Shown: positions 1 to 7,828 of the stretch, in pieces
Layout of the letters: every line of letters begins with the position of its first letter
How positions within the stretch are numbered: the stretch's first letter is position 1
Source of the DNA: a virus
DNA: 32,182 bases
Virus record (IMG/VR): IMGVR_UViG_3300048135_000414
Location: 1-32,182 of that record
Reading direction: 5' to 3' (one strand)
Notes under the pieces: generated by a model
Database searches by the model: none
What the model was told of the DNA's origin: nothing
The model's input: the letters and a program-made list of their open reading frames with translations, nothing else
Position numbers and translations under genes: made by a program

Positions 1-1809
1 CAAAATGATCTAACAACATACAAATGGACATTTTATCTTGTTAAGTCAAATATTTGGAATCAACCAACAGTATTAGAAAATGACGACAGTGTAACTAGAC
101 AAGGTGATGCAGTTGTAATAGCTGAAAGCGGTGTTGAGACTGCCTTTGCTATTGAAAATATGTTAATGCTGAGTAAACTTGTTGGTGGTACAGGTGCAGT
201 TGGAACATTCCAATTTGACTTGTATGAGCCATATGGATTTACATTTATGGATCGGTTAGTAAAACTACAACCAAATTTTTATGGACAAATGGGATTGCAA
301 AGTGCATTATTTGTTCTTAAATTGGAATTTTTAGGAAGAGATCCTGACACTGGTGTAGAAGTAAAATGGCCAGGAAAGAGTTTTTTCTATCCTTGTACAA
401 TACGAGAAATGAAAGGCAATGTTGATGCTAGCGGTAGTAGATATAATATTGTGGCTTTCAATACAAAACAAAGTGCAGAAGCTAATGTTACAGTTGTAAC
501 TGATATTAAGTATACAGATGTTGGTAATGTAGAGAGTTTAGCATCCTCATTACAGACAGCATTAAATGAACATGAAAACGATATTAGGAATGGTGGTAGA
601 GATCCTGCAGATATCCCACCAAATGCCACTGCTCAACCTATTAAGCAATGGGAAATTATATTTGCGCCAAGTGCAACAGGACAAGAGTTTAATTTACCCA
701 AAGCCGCATTCAGTAGTACTGAAGATCAAGCTATGGCTGCAATGCTCAGTGCAAGTAATGAAGATCCAAATCTAAGAGATGGTACTGTTGGTAATAATAC
801 AAATATGAAAGTATTTTTGGAAAGATTAATAACAGCTAACGTTCCTGAGTTTGCACGTTTTGCAGCAGAGCATCGTGAACAAGGATACAGAGTTCCATAT
901 ATACATGTTGACACAAACACAGTAGTTGGTGATGGTGTAGACCCAGCAACAAATAATAGACAAGCAACAGAACAATTAATTGTTGAGATTAAATGGACTT
1001 ATACTAATATTAATAATGATCCGGAAATTGCCAGACAACAAGCCACAAATCCAACATTCCAAAATGGAAGATTTGATGACTTGCCAATTAGCAAAGTGTA
1101 TAGATACCTGTACAGCGGAGAGAACACACAGCTAGTTAATTTTGACTTGACATTTGATACATATTTCTTTAATGTTAGAGATCCAGGACTAGCTAATACA
1201 TATGCAGAACCATCTGGAGTTGTTCACCCTGGTGCAGGAGTAGTAAGTAATAATACATCAGCACCAAGAGATATTGTTAATAGTGGACCTATCGGACAAG
1301 TTAGAGTTGGTAGATTTTTAAGCGACATTAAAGTTGATCAAGATGACATGGCGATACAAATACCAAGTTATGGCTTTGCTGCTTTAGGTAGTGCAGCACA
1401 ACAAGTGTCAGACATTAAAAATGGAAATGTTGATACAGTGGATGCGGTTCGTGATGCGGCACTTGTTGGCAGAGACATGGATTTTATGACTGCTAGTTTT
1501 GAAATAGTTGGCGATCCATTTTGGATGGGTGCGCCGGGTGCAGTTATAGCAGGAGATCAAGACTTGCTAATTGAATATGCAGATGCAGATACAATGATTG
1601 TTTTCATTAATTACCTAGGTAAAGAAGAAATGTATGAAGCTGGATATTCAGGCAAAGCAGATATGGATCTTGTTAGTAGCGGAGTATATAGAATTACAGA
1701 TATTGAAAGTAAATTTAGTCAAGGACAATTTACACAAATCCTAAAAGGATATAAAGATACAAGAACAACACCAAGTATTGTTAAAAACAAACTGGAGAAT
1801 ATTGGATGA
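1..1809 (+). CDS. Baseplate/tail structural protein, 5' end outside window
   Basis: The reading frame is open from base 1 with no stop, so the gene begins upstream of the window. The ATG at 160 is internal: the 53 codons before it read as ordinary protein in the same frame. At least 602 residues are present. The protein is soluble, rich in Asn, Thr, Asp and aromatic residues, with no signal peptide or membrane segment. Segments such as KVYRYLYSGENTQ followed by VNFDLTFDTYFF resemble large structural proteins that precede the gp5 hub in marine T4-like phages. The stop overlaps the next start (ATGA), so the hub gene is probably translationally coupled. By position it could be a gp27-type hub component or another baseplate protein; I do not recognise it well enough to choose. 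Confidence 0.6.
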   Translation, partial: QNDLTTYKWTFYLVKSNIWNQPTVLENDDSVTRQGDAVVIAESGVETAFAIENMLMLSKLVGGTGAVGTFQFDLYEPYGFTFMDRLVKLQPNFYGQMGLQSALFVLKLEFLGRDPDTGVEVKWPGKSFFYPCTIREMKGNVDASGSRYNIVAFNTKQSAEANVTVVTDIKYTDVGNVESLASSLQTALNEHENDIRNGGRDPADIPPNATAQPIKQWEIIFAPSATGQEFNLPKAAFSSTEDQAMAAMLSASNEDPNLRDGTVGNNTNMKVFLERLITANVPEFARFAAEHREQGYRVPYIHVDTNTVVGDGVDPATNNRQATEQLIVEIKWTYTNINNDPEIARQQATNPTFQNGRFDDLPISKVYRYLYSGENTQLVNFDLTFDTYFFNVRDPGLANTYAEPSGVVHPGAGVVSNNTSAPRDIVNSGPIGQVRVGRFLSDIKVDQDDMAIQIPSYGFAALGSAAQQVSDIKNGNVDTVDAVRDAALVGRDMDFMTASFEIVGDPFWMGAPGAVIAGDQDLLIEYADADTMIVFINYLGKEEMYEAGYSGKADMDLVSSGVYRITDIESKFSQGQFTQILKGYKDTRTTPSIVKNKLENIG

Positions 1810-3020
1810 GCGGTTATAGAAACACTAACATAAACAACATGCCAGGCAGAGTACAGCAGGGCGGTAGAGATGGTGTGAATACCATTGCTGGAGTGTATCC
1901 AGCAGTTGTTGTAAAAAATAATGATAGTACGATGATGGGTAGAATTGAAGTTCGTATACCAGAATTTGGAAACCCAACATCAAAAGCAACACGTATGATA
2001 TCATTAGTTTCTCCAATGGCTGGTATTAATAATTTACCAAATGTTGAAGATGATTATAAAACTGATTCAGGTACCGCTAGTAGTTACGGTATGTGGCCAC
2101 AACCTCCAGCAGTTGGTACAGAAGTATTAGTAGGATTTAGTAGTAGCCGAGAGGAAGGCTTTTATTTAGGCTCGTTTATGAGCAAAGACAGAAATAGCAT
2201 GATGGGCGGACATGCAAGTACTGAAGCATATGATCCAGATACTGGAGAATCAAGTTTTGGTCCAACACTAGAAAAAAACCCAAATGACGGACAGGACTCA
2301 ACTACTAGACCTATGAATAGCTTTAATGATGCAAAGTTAAAGCAACAAGGACTTGCAGGAGATCTTGTACGTGGACACAGTCAAAGTACAGCTAGAAGAG
2401 AATCTCCAAGTAAAGTTTTTGGTATGACTACAGCAGGCGGACATGTATTAACAATGGATGATGGCGCCGCTGATGGTAGCGGAAGTCAAAATATTAGAAT
2501 CAAGACTATGAGCGGAGCTCAGATACTAATGGATGATACTAATGATTTTATTTTTGTTTCCAATAGCACAGGCAGTGCATATATTGAAATTGACAGTGAA
2601 GGAAATATTGACATGTATAGTGCTAAAAATGTAAGTGTACATGCAGAAGAAGATATAAACTTCCACTCAAAACAAAATATTAACATGCAAGCAGACCAAG
2701 GAGTTAATATCAAAAGCACAGGTGCAGAAGGTATAAAAATGGAAGCAAGTGTTGGCGGCATACACCAAACAGCCAAAGATATATGGTCAGTAAAAGGACT
2801 CACATCAAACATCACAAGTAACCATCACAAAGAGACAGCAAGTAGGATTGACATGAATGGTCCTACAGCAACTATACCTACTGAAATTACAATGCAAAGT
2901 CAAGTAGCAAATAGAAATATCTTAGAGAGTGCAGCTAGTCGTGTTCCAGAACATCATCCTTGGCAAGGTGTAACTGCGGTACAAGAAAGATTTAAAACAG
3001 GTGAAGGAAATATTACATAA
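1806..3020 (+). CDS. gp5: gp5-like baseplate hub / central spike protein
   Basis: Residues about 29-125 read as the OB-fold domain of T4 gp5/VgrG-type hub proteins (AGVYPAVVVKNND, then GRIEVRIPEFG, MWPQPPAVGTEVLVGF and FYLGSF). Residues about 205-330 carry short regular repeats (GNIDMYSAKNVSVHAEEDIN, NINMQADQGVNIKS) typical of the intertwined beta-helix that forms the membrane-piercing spike. T4 gp5 has a lysozyme domain between these parts. Here the linker at about 130-200 is short, polar and has no lysozyme motif; a lysozyme-fold protein is instead encoded immediately downstream. The start overlaps the preceding stop by 4 nt and the stop overlaps the next start by 1 nt. The expected site is the centre of the baseplate at the tail-tube tip. 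The fold is clear from motifs; exact length matching was not tested. Confidence 0.85.
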   Translation: MSGYRNTNINNMPGRVQQGGRDGVNTIAGVYPAVVVKNNDSTMMGRIEVRIPEFGNPTSKATRMISLVSPMAGINNLPNVEDDYKTDSGTASSYGMWPQPPAVGTEVLVGFSSSREEGFYLGSFMSKDRNSMMGGHASTEAYDPDTGESSFGPTLEKNPNDGQDSTTRPMNSFNDAKLKQQGLAGDLVRGHSQSTARRESPSKVFGMTTAGGHVLTMDDGAADGSGSQNIRIKTMSGAQILMDDTNDFIFVSNSTGSAYIEIDSEGNIDMYSAKNVSVHAEEDINFHSKQNINMQADQGVNIKSTGAEGIKMEASVGGIHQTAKDIWSVKGLTSNITSNHHKETASRIDMNGPTATIPTEITMQSQVANRNILESAASRVPEHHPWQGVTAVQERFKTGEGNIT

Positions 3021-3748
3021 TGGCTGACATTACTTTACCAAATAAACTTACCGATAAAGACTTAGTTGAATTTGAATTATTTACAGTAAAAAATTCAGAA
3101 TACGTAAACAATCAGATCCCATTAAAAAATTTAGAGGCTAGTGAAGAATTATTAAACTTTATGCTTCGTCAAACACAGTGGCGAGGATACAGTTATGTGG
3201 TTCCTGGAACCACTACTACTCTTATTGGATACGGCACTAGTGAAAATTTAAATTCAATATCTGGATTAACAGAAAGCCAAGCATATAGTGATTGGATTTC
3301 TAAAGTAAAAAATAGTGAAAAAAAATTAAAAAGACAATTCCCTCTTGACAAACTAACACAATCACAGTATGATGGACTAGTGAGTTTATTCCACACTACT
3401 GGTAGTTTCACGAGTGTTGGCTCTGATGTTAGGAAGTTCCAAATTGGTAATTATATCAAACAAGAGGAATGGAATTATGTTGCCACTGCACTAATTAATA
3501 GTGGTACTAACAGAGCAAGGCGCCAAGCAGAAGCTAAGATTATTATGCTAGGCGACTATGGAATTTACAAAGATAGAAGTCTAATGAAAGAGGCAGGCAT
3601 ACAGGATATTAGACAACAATATCCAGACGGCTTTGCAACAACAGTATCTAAAAAACAAGCAGAAGTGGTATACTATGCTGAAACAGGATTGTTCCTACCA
3701 CAATTAACTATGTCTAGAATGAGAGAATTAGTTAAGTTAAATAGCTAA
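3020..3748 (+). CDS. Lysozyme-fold (GH24-like) baseplate protein, probably catalytically inactive
   Basis: The segment MLRQTQWRGYSYVVPG...TLIGYGTS (residues 48-74) lines up without gaps on the start of T4 lysozyme. LTQSQYDGLVSLFHTTG and RRQAEAKIIMLGDYG match the middle and end of GH24 enzymes. In that alignment the catalytic Glu11 position is Gln53, Asp20 is Pro62 and Thr26 is Leu68, so all three key residues are replaced. About 45 N-terminal residues precede the fold. The start overlaps the hub stop by 1 nt (TAATG), with an AAGGAAA ribosome site upstream. Known family role: T4 gp5 carries this domain internally to cut peptidoglycan during tube penetration. Inference: here it is a detached structural domain or binds without cutting. 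A shifted alignment restoring a Glu cannot be excluded by eye. Confidence 0.65.
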   Translation: MADITLPNKLTDKDLVEFELFTVKNSEYVNNQIPLKNLEASEELLNFMLRQTQWRGYSYVVPGTTTTLIGYGTSENLNSISGLTESQAYSDWISKVKNSEKKLKRQFPLDKLTQSQYDGLVSLFHTTGSFTSVGSDVRKFQIGNYIKQEEWNYVATALINSGTNRARRQAEAKIIMLGDYGIYKDRSLMKEAGIQDIRQQYPDGFATTVSKKQAEVVYYAETGLFLPQLTMSRMRELVKLNS

Positions 3749-3771
3749 ACTAAAAGAAGGAACACCATGTT

Positions 3772-4326
3772 TTGCCCAGTGTCTTATTATTAAATGCAGA
3801 TGCTCAACCACTAAGTTACATGCCTTTGAGCACCATTAGCTGGCAGTCAGCAGTAAAGGCAATATTCCAACAAAAAGCCAAAGTACTTGCAAACTACGAA
3901 AATAAATTTTTACGTAGCGCAAACTTTTCTATGCCACAGCCAAGCATTGTTATGCTACATGCATATCACAAGCATCCAACCAAAGCAAAATTTACAAGAC
4001 GTAACTTGTATATTAGAGATAACTTCCAATGTCAGTATTGTGGAGACAAATTCCATTACGGCGATTTGACTATAGATCATGTTATACCTAAATCACGAGG
4101 CGGCAAGTTAACCTGGGAAAATAGTACCTCTGCATGTATGCCATGTAATGTTGCTAAAGGTAAACGTATGATTAATCCATTATCAAAACCTCACAAGCCA
4201 ACTTGGCATGAAATTAACAATGCAGCAAGGAATTATAAGCTATCAATTCCAGATCCAGCTTGGCAGGACTACATTAACTGGCCAGAAGAGCTTTTATCTA
4301 TAAATTTGCTTCCTGAATACACTTAA
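3772..4326 (+). CDS. HNH endonuclease
   Basis: The protein has 184 residues. The zinc-supported HNH core is complete: C87xxC90, then IDHVIPKSRGG with D102-H103, WEN with N117, and C122xxCN with C125-N126 and K129. The N-terminal VLLLNADAQPLSYMPLS is characteristic of the widespread bacterial/phage HNH family beginning with VLNA...PL. It should nick or cut DNA and may act as a free-standing homing-type nuclease, as it sits between virion genes. The start must be TTG at 3772, because no in-frame ATG covers the conserved N-terminus. AGAAGG at 3755-3760 is 11 nt from it. An ATG at 3767 has better spacing but opens an 8-codon frame ending in TAA at 3791-3793. The nuclease call is firm; the biological role is inferred. 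Confidence 0.85.
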   Translation: MPSVLLLNADAQPLSYMPLSTISWQSAVKAIFQQKAKVLANYENKFLRSANFSMPQPSIVMLHAYHKHPTKAKFTRRNLYIRDNFQCQYCGDKFHYGDLTIDHVIPKSRGGKLTWENSTSACMPCNVAKGKRMINPLSKPHKPTWHEINNAARNYKLSIPDPAWQDYINWPEELLSINLLPEYT

Positions 4327-4348
4327 AGAAAAAACGTTGATTTTTCTA

Positions 4349-4356
4349 GATAAATA
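4349..4356 (+). promoter_or_regulatory. Possible T4-type late promoter, GATAAATA
   Basis: The octamer GATAAATA differs from the T4 late consensus TATAAATA only at its first base and lies just upstream of the gp25 gene. With T4 spacing (last A at -6), transcription would start at 4362, the A of the gp25 ATG, giving a leaderless message. No ribosome-binding purine run is visible between the octamer and the ATG, which fits. The one-base mismatch in an AT-rich genome keeps this tentative. Confidence 0.35.
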
Positions 4357-4361
4357 TCTTT

Positions 4362-4745
4362 ATGGACAAGATAATTGGATATACAACAGTAGATCAACTT
4401 AGAAGCGCAAAATACCTAACTGATATTGATCTGGCAAAGCAGGATCTAAAGAATCACTTTGGTATTCGTAAAGGTGAGAAGTGGACAAACCCAGAGTTTG
4501 GTAGCGACTTGCCTTTATATGTATTTGAACCACTAGACGATTCTACACTTGACTTAATTAACGATGATGTTAATCAAGTAGTAAGCTACGATCCTAGATT
4601 TGAACTAGCATCACAGCAAGCAATAGTAAATCGCGATCAACATACTGTTACAGTATTAGTTAAATTAATATACTTACCTACTACTACGCCAACTGATCTT
4701 GTACTTAAATTCGATGACGAATTTGGTGAAACAGTAGAGTTTTAA
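4362..4745 (+). CDS. gp25: gp25-like baseplate wedge subunit
   Basis: The protein has 127 residues, close to the 132 of T4 gp25. The order of motifs fits the gp25/GpW-type baseplate family: IGYTTVDQL at the N-terminus, DIDLAKQDLKNHFGIRKGEKW, NPEFGSDLPLYVFEPLDD, then a C-terminal strand region. The Pro-Glu-Phe-Gly and Phe-Glu-Pro elements are hallmark positions. It is an inner baseplate wedge protein that joins the wedge core to the sheath initiation ring and partners gp6, encoded next with only 2 nt between. ATG at 4362 is the natural family start, although no clear ribosome-binding site precedes it. It follows the HNH gene after a 35 nt gap. Confidence 0.85.
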   Translation: MDKIIGYTTVDQLRSAKYLTDIDLAKQDLKNHFGIRKGEKWTNPEFGSDLPLYVFEPLDDSTLDLINDDVNQVVSYDPRFELASQQAIVNRDQHTVTVLVKLIYLPTTTPTDLVLKFDDEFGETVEF

Positions 4746-4747
4746 CA

Positions 4748-7700
4748 ATGGCACAAAAAATTAGACAAGCAAAATTATTCGCGGCTGAGGATTATACTAC
4801 TGTATATGAATCATATGTACAGGCGGATTTAAAATCGTACGATTACGATACCATACGAACTGGTATGGTTGAATATATCAGAACAAATTATCCAGAAAAT
4901 TATAACGATTGGGTTGAGAGTAGCGAATTTGTCGCACTACTTGATTTGATTGCACAGTTTGGACATAACTTAGCGTTCCGTGTAGACTTAAACAGTCGTA
5001 ACAATTTCTTATCTACTGCAACCAAACAAGAGAGTGTCTTAAAGTTAGCTGACTTTTTAGCATACCAACCAAAACGAAATGTGCCAGCATTTGGTTTGCT
5101 AAAACTCGTAAGTGTAAAAACTAACGAAGCAGTTATTGGTAGTGATGGTTCGAGCTTAGGCGGTAAAGAAATCCGTTTTGAGAACACCAGCTCTCCTGAT
5201 AACATTGATGACTTTACGGCTGTTATTAACAGTGTGTTTAATAAAAGTAATCCTTTTGGTAGCCCACAAAAACAGTCAATTATTGACGGCGTAATGACAG
5301 ACTTTTATGCACTAAACAACACAAATGATCAGGTATACTTTTCATTTAGTGGTGCAGTTCAAGGCATTTCAAGCTCGTTCAACGCAGTTAGTGTTACAAT
5401 AGAAAATGGACAGCTTGCAGAAAATTCACCAAATCCAAACGGATCATTTAACGTTGCATATAGAAATGATAACCTAGGTATCACAAGTAACAATACCGGG
5501 TTCTTTATGGGCTTTAAACAAGGACAATTACAATTTAAAGACTTTGAAATTACAGACACTATTAGTAGTCAGTCTTTAGATGTTAATATTTCAAATATTA
5601 ACGAAAGTGATGTTTGGGTACAAACAGTTACCAGTGATGGCGAAGTTCTTAAAAACTGGACTAAGGTAGATAAAAATGTTATCTACAATACAGTACCTTC
5701 AGGTGTACGTGATGTGTTTGCAGTTAAAACAAGAGCTACTAATCAAATTAGTATTATGTTTGCAGATGCTGCTTTTGGTAATGTACCTTCAGGTATTATA
5801 CGTGTTTGGTATCGTACAAGTGCCAATGACACTTATGTACTACGTCCAGATGATATTACCAACAAAAAATTTAGTATACAGTATACAGGTGCTGATGGCA
5901 ACCCATACACAGTTGTTTTTGAAGGACAGCTTAGACAAAGTGTATTAAACGCAAGTCGTAGCGAAACTGTTTCTGAGATAAAAGAAAACGCTCCTCGCAC
6001 CTTTGCATCACAAAATCGTATGATTACAGCAGACGATTATAACAGTTTACTGGCAACACAAAGTACATCAATTAAGAAAATTAAAAGTATAAACCGCACA
6101 CACAGCGGACACAGCCGTTATTTAGATATTAAAGATCCAACAGGTGCATACAGTAACTTACATCTTTATTCATTAGACGGTGTTCTTACTAGAGAACAAA
6201 TTACAAAAGAAAAAACAAGTGCTTCTAGAACACCAAGTAGTGTGTTTAGTAACTATATTGTTCCTATGTTAAATGATGATGAAGTAATTAACTTGTATTA
6301 TGATTTACACAGAAATCAATTCAATGCACTAAAAACAACCGATGCTGCATTTAACACACTAACATGGCAGGCGGCGAATGGTATTGAAGGCACAAGTGGT
6401 TACCTTACAGATGCATCTAACAATATTGCTAGAACAGGATTAGTAAGTTCAATTTATTCAAAATATATTAGAGATGGTGCTTTAGTAAAATTTACAAAAA
6501 ATAGTAAAACAGTATGGACAAAAGTATCAAGCATCTATAATAATGGATTAGGTGTTGACGATACAAGTGGTGCACCTACTGGGCTACGTGCAAATGGCGA
6601 CGGTGCTATTATTACAGACAGTGTTATTCCTAATGGATCGTCTGTAGAAATTATTTACCCTGCAATTAATAGAACATTTACAAGTGAAGAACGTTTTGCT
6701 ATTAATACATTCTTAACTGCAAAAACTGACTTTGCTCTTACATATGATTTTATTAACGGCGGATGGAATATATTAGAAACACCGACAGCAAAAACATCGG
6801 CGTTTGATATTATATCTTTCTTTAGTACACCAAATAATAATTGGATTTTACATGTAGATTTTGACACACTAGTAAATTATGGAAAATATAATATTACTAC
6901 TCGTGTTTCAAGATTTGTCTTAGAAAGTCAATTAATTGAGTTTAGTAATATTAATAATCAAGAAAAATTAGAAGAAGAAAGTAAAAAAGCAAGTCGAGAT
7001 CAAATTGAAATTATTGACTTAGGTGCTGGTACTACTGGTAACTTCTATGTTTATGGATACACATTCCAAGGACTAAACGGGCAGCAAGCTGGCGTTTATA
7101 ATCCTAATCGTGTTATATTATCACTAAAAGATAAAAATAAAGATGGACGTCCAGACGATCCAGATGCAGTATATAATATTTTAGGAAACAGTTCAAGTTT
7201 AGTTGATTTAAGAATTGAATGGAAACATATTCCAGATAAGAATGAAATTATTGATCCTAGCTTCAGTAATATTATTGACACATTTGTATTAACAACATCT
7301 TATGACAGCAATTATAGAAATTGGTTAAAAAATAACGACAAAACATTAGAGAGTGAACCTAACCCACCAACAATGGACATGTTAAATTCACAGTTTGGTC
7401 AGTTTATGGATAAAAAAGCAATGAGTGATACTATCATTTATCGCCCAGTAAAATATAAAGTTTTATTTGGTCCAGAAGCAGAATCAGAACTACAAGCAAA
7501 ATTTAGAGTTGTTAAATTACCAAACACAAGTTTAACAGACAACGAAATTAAAAGTAAATTAGTAGATGCAATTACTGAATTCTTCCATATTGATAATTGG
7601 GATTTTGGTGAAGAGTTCTTCTTTACAGAATTAGCAGCACACGTACACCAATCATTAGCTGGTGTAGTTAGTAGCTTTGTAATTGTACCTATGAGTTCAG

Positions 7701-7819
7701 ACAGTGTATTTGGAGATTTATTCCAGATAACACCACAGACAGACGAAATTTTTATTCCAGATGTGAGTATTTCAGATATAGATATCATTACAGATGCAAC
7801 ACAAGCAACAACGGTTTAA
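4748..7819 (+). CDS. gp6: gp6-like baseplate wedge subunit
   Basis: The protein has 1023 residues, longer than T4 gp6 (660) and in the style of marine T4-like phages. The N-terminus carries the gp6/GpJ-type core: LLDLIAQFGHNLAFRVDLNS, then RNNFLSTATKQESVLKLADF and YQPKRNVPAFG. A second recognisable block at about 410-440 (APRTFASQNRMITADDYNSL) is also typical of J-like wedge proteins, which arrange as a ring of dimers around the hub. The C-terminal 100 residues contain the family-like ELQAKFRVVKLPNTSLTDN and helices around a hydrophobic core. It directly follows gp25, the same order as in many contractile systems. The 9 nt gap to the giant gene suggests co-transcription. The identification is strong; the role of the extra middle region is unknown. 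Confidence 0.88.
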   Translation: MAQKIRQAKLFAAEDYTTVYESYVQADLKSYDYDTIRTGMVEYIRTNYPENYNDWVESSEFVALLDLIAQFGHNLAFRVDLNSRNNFLSTATKQESVLKLADFLAYQPKRNVPAFGLLKLVSVKTNEAVIGSDGSSLGGKEIRFENTSSPDNIDDFTAVINSVFNKSNPFGSPQKQSIIDGVMTDFYALNNTNDQVYFSFSGAVQGISSSFNAVSVTIENGQLAENSPNPNGSFNVAYRNDNLGITSNNTGFFMGFKQGQLQFKDFEITDTISSQSLDVNISNINESDVWVQTVTSDGEVLKNWTKVDKNVIYNTVPSGVRDVFAVKTRATNQISIMFADAAFGNVPSGIIRVWYRTSANDTYVLRPDDITNKKFSIQYTGADGNPYTVVFEGQLRQSVLNASRSETVSEIKENAPRTFASQNRMITADDYNSLLATQSTSIKKIKSINRTHSGHSRYLDIKDPTGAYSNLHLYSLDGVLTREQITKEKTSASRTPSSVFSNYIVPMLNDDEVINLYYDLHRNQFNALKTTDAAFNTLTWQAANGIEGTSGYLTDASNNIARTGLVSSIYSKYIRDGALVKFTKNSKTVWTKVSSIYNNGLGVDDTSGAPTGLRANGDGAIITDSVIPNGSSVEIIYPAINRTFTSEERFAINTFLTAKTDFALTYDFINGGWNILETPTAKTSAFDIISFFSTPNNNWILHVDFDTLVNYGKYNITTRVSRFVLESQLIEFSNINNQEKLEEESKKASRDQIEIIDLGAGTTGNFYVYGYTFQGLNGQQAGVYNPNRVILSLKDKNKDGRPDDPDAVYNILGNSSSLVDLRIEWKHIPDKNEIIDPSFSNIIDTFVLTTSYDSNYRNWLKNNDKTLESEPNPPTMDMLNSQFGQFMDKKAMSDTIIYRPVKYKVLFGPEAESELQAKFRVVKLPNTSLTDNEIKSKLVDAITEFFHIDNWDFGEEFFFTELAAHVHQSLAGVVSSFVIVPMSSDSVFGDLFQITPQTDEIFIPDVSISDIDIITDATQATTV

Positions 7820-7828
7820 GGTAAAAAA

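Noticed and set aside
160-162. ATG at 160 as the start of the first gene
   Set aside because: The same frame is open back to base 1 and the extra 53 codons read as ordinary protein, so the gene enters from upstream.
387-629. Reverse-strand open frames opposite the structural genes, here and at many other places
   Set aside because: All lie opposite genes with recognised motifs or long frames, have no ribosome-binding logic or family motifs, and no convincing reverse-strand promoter was seen.
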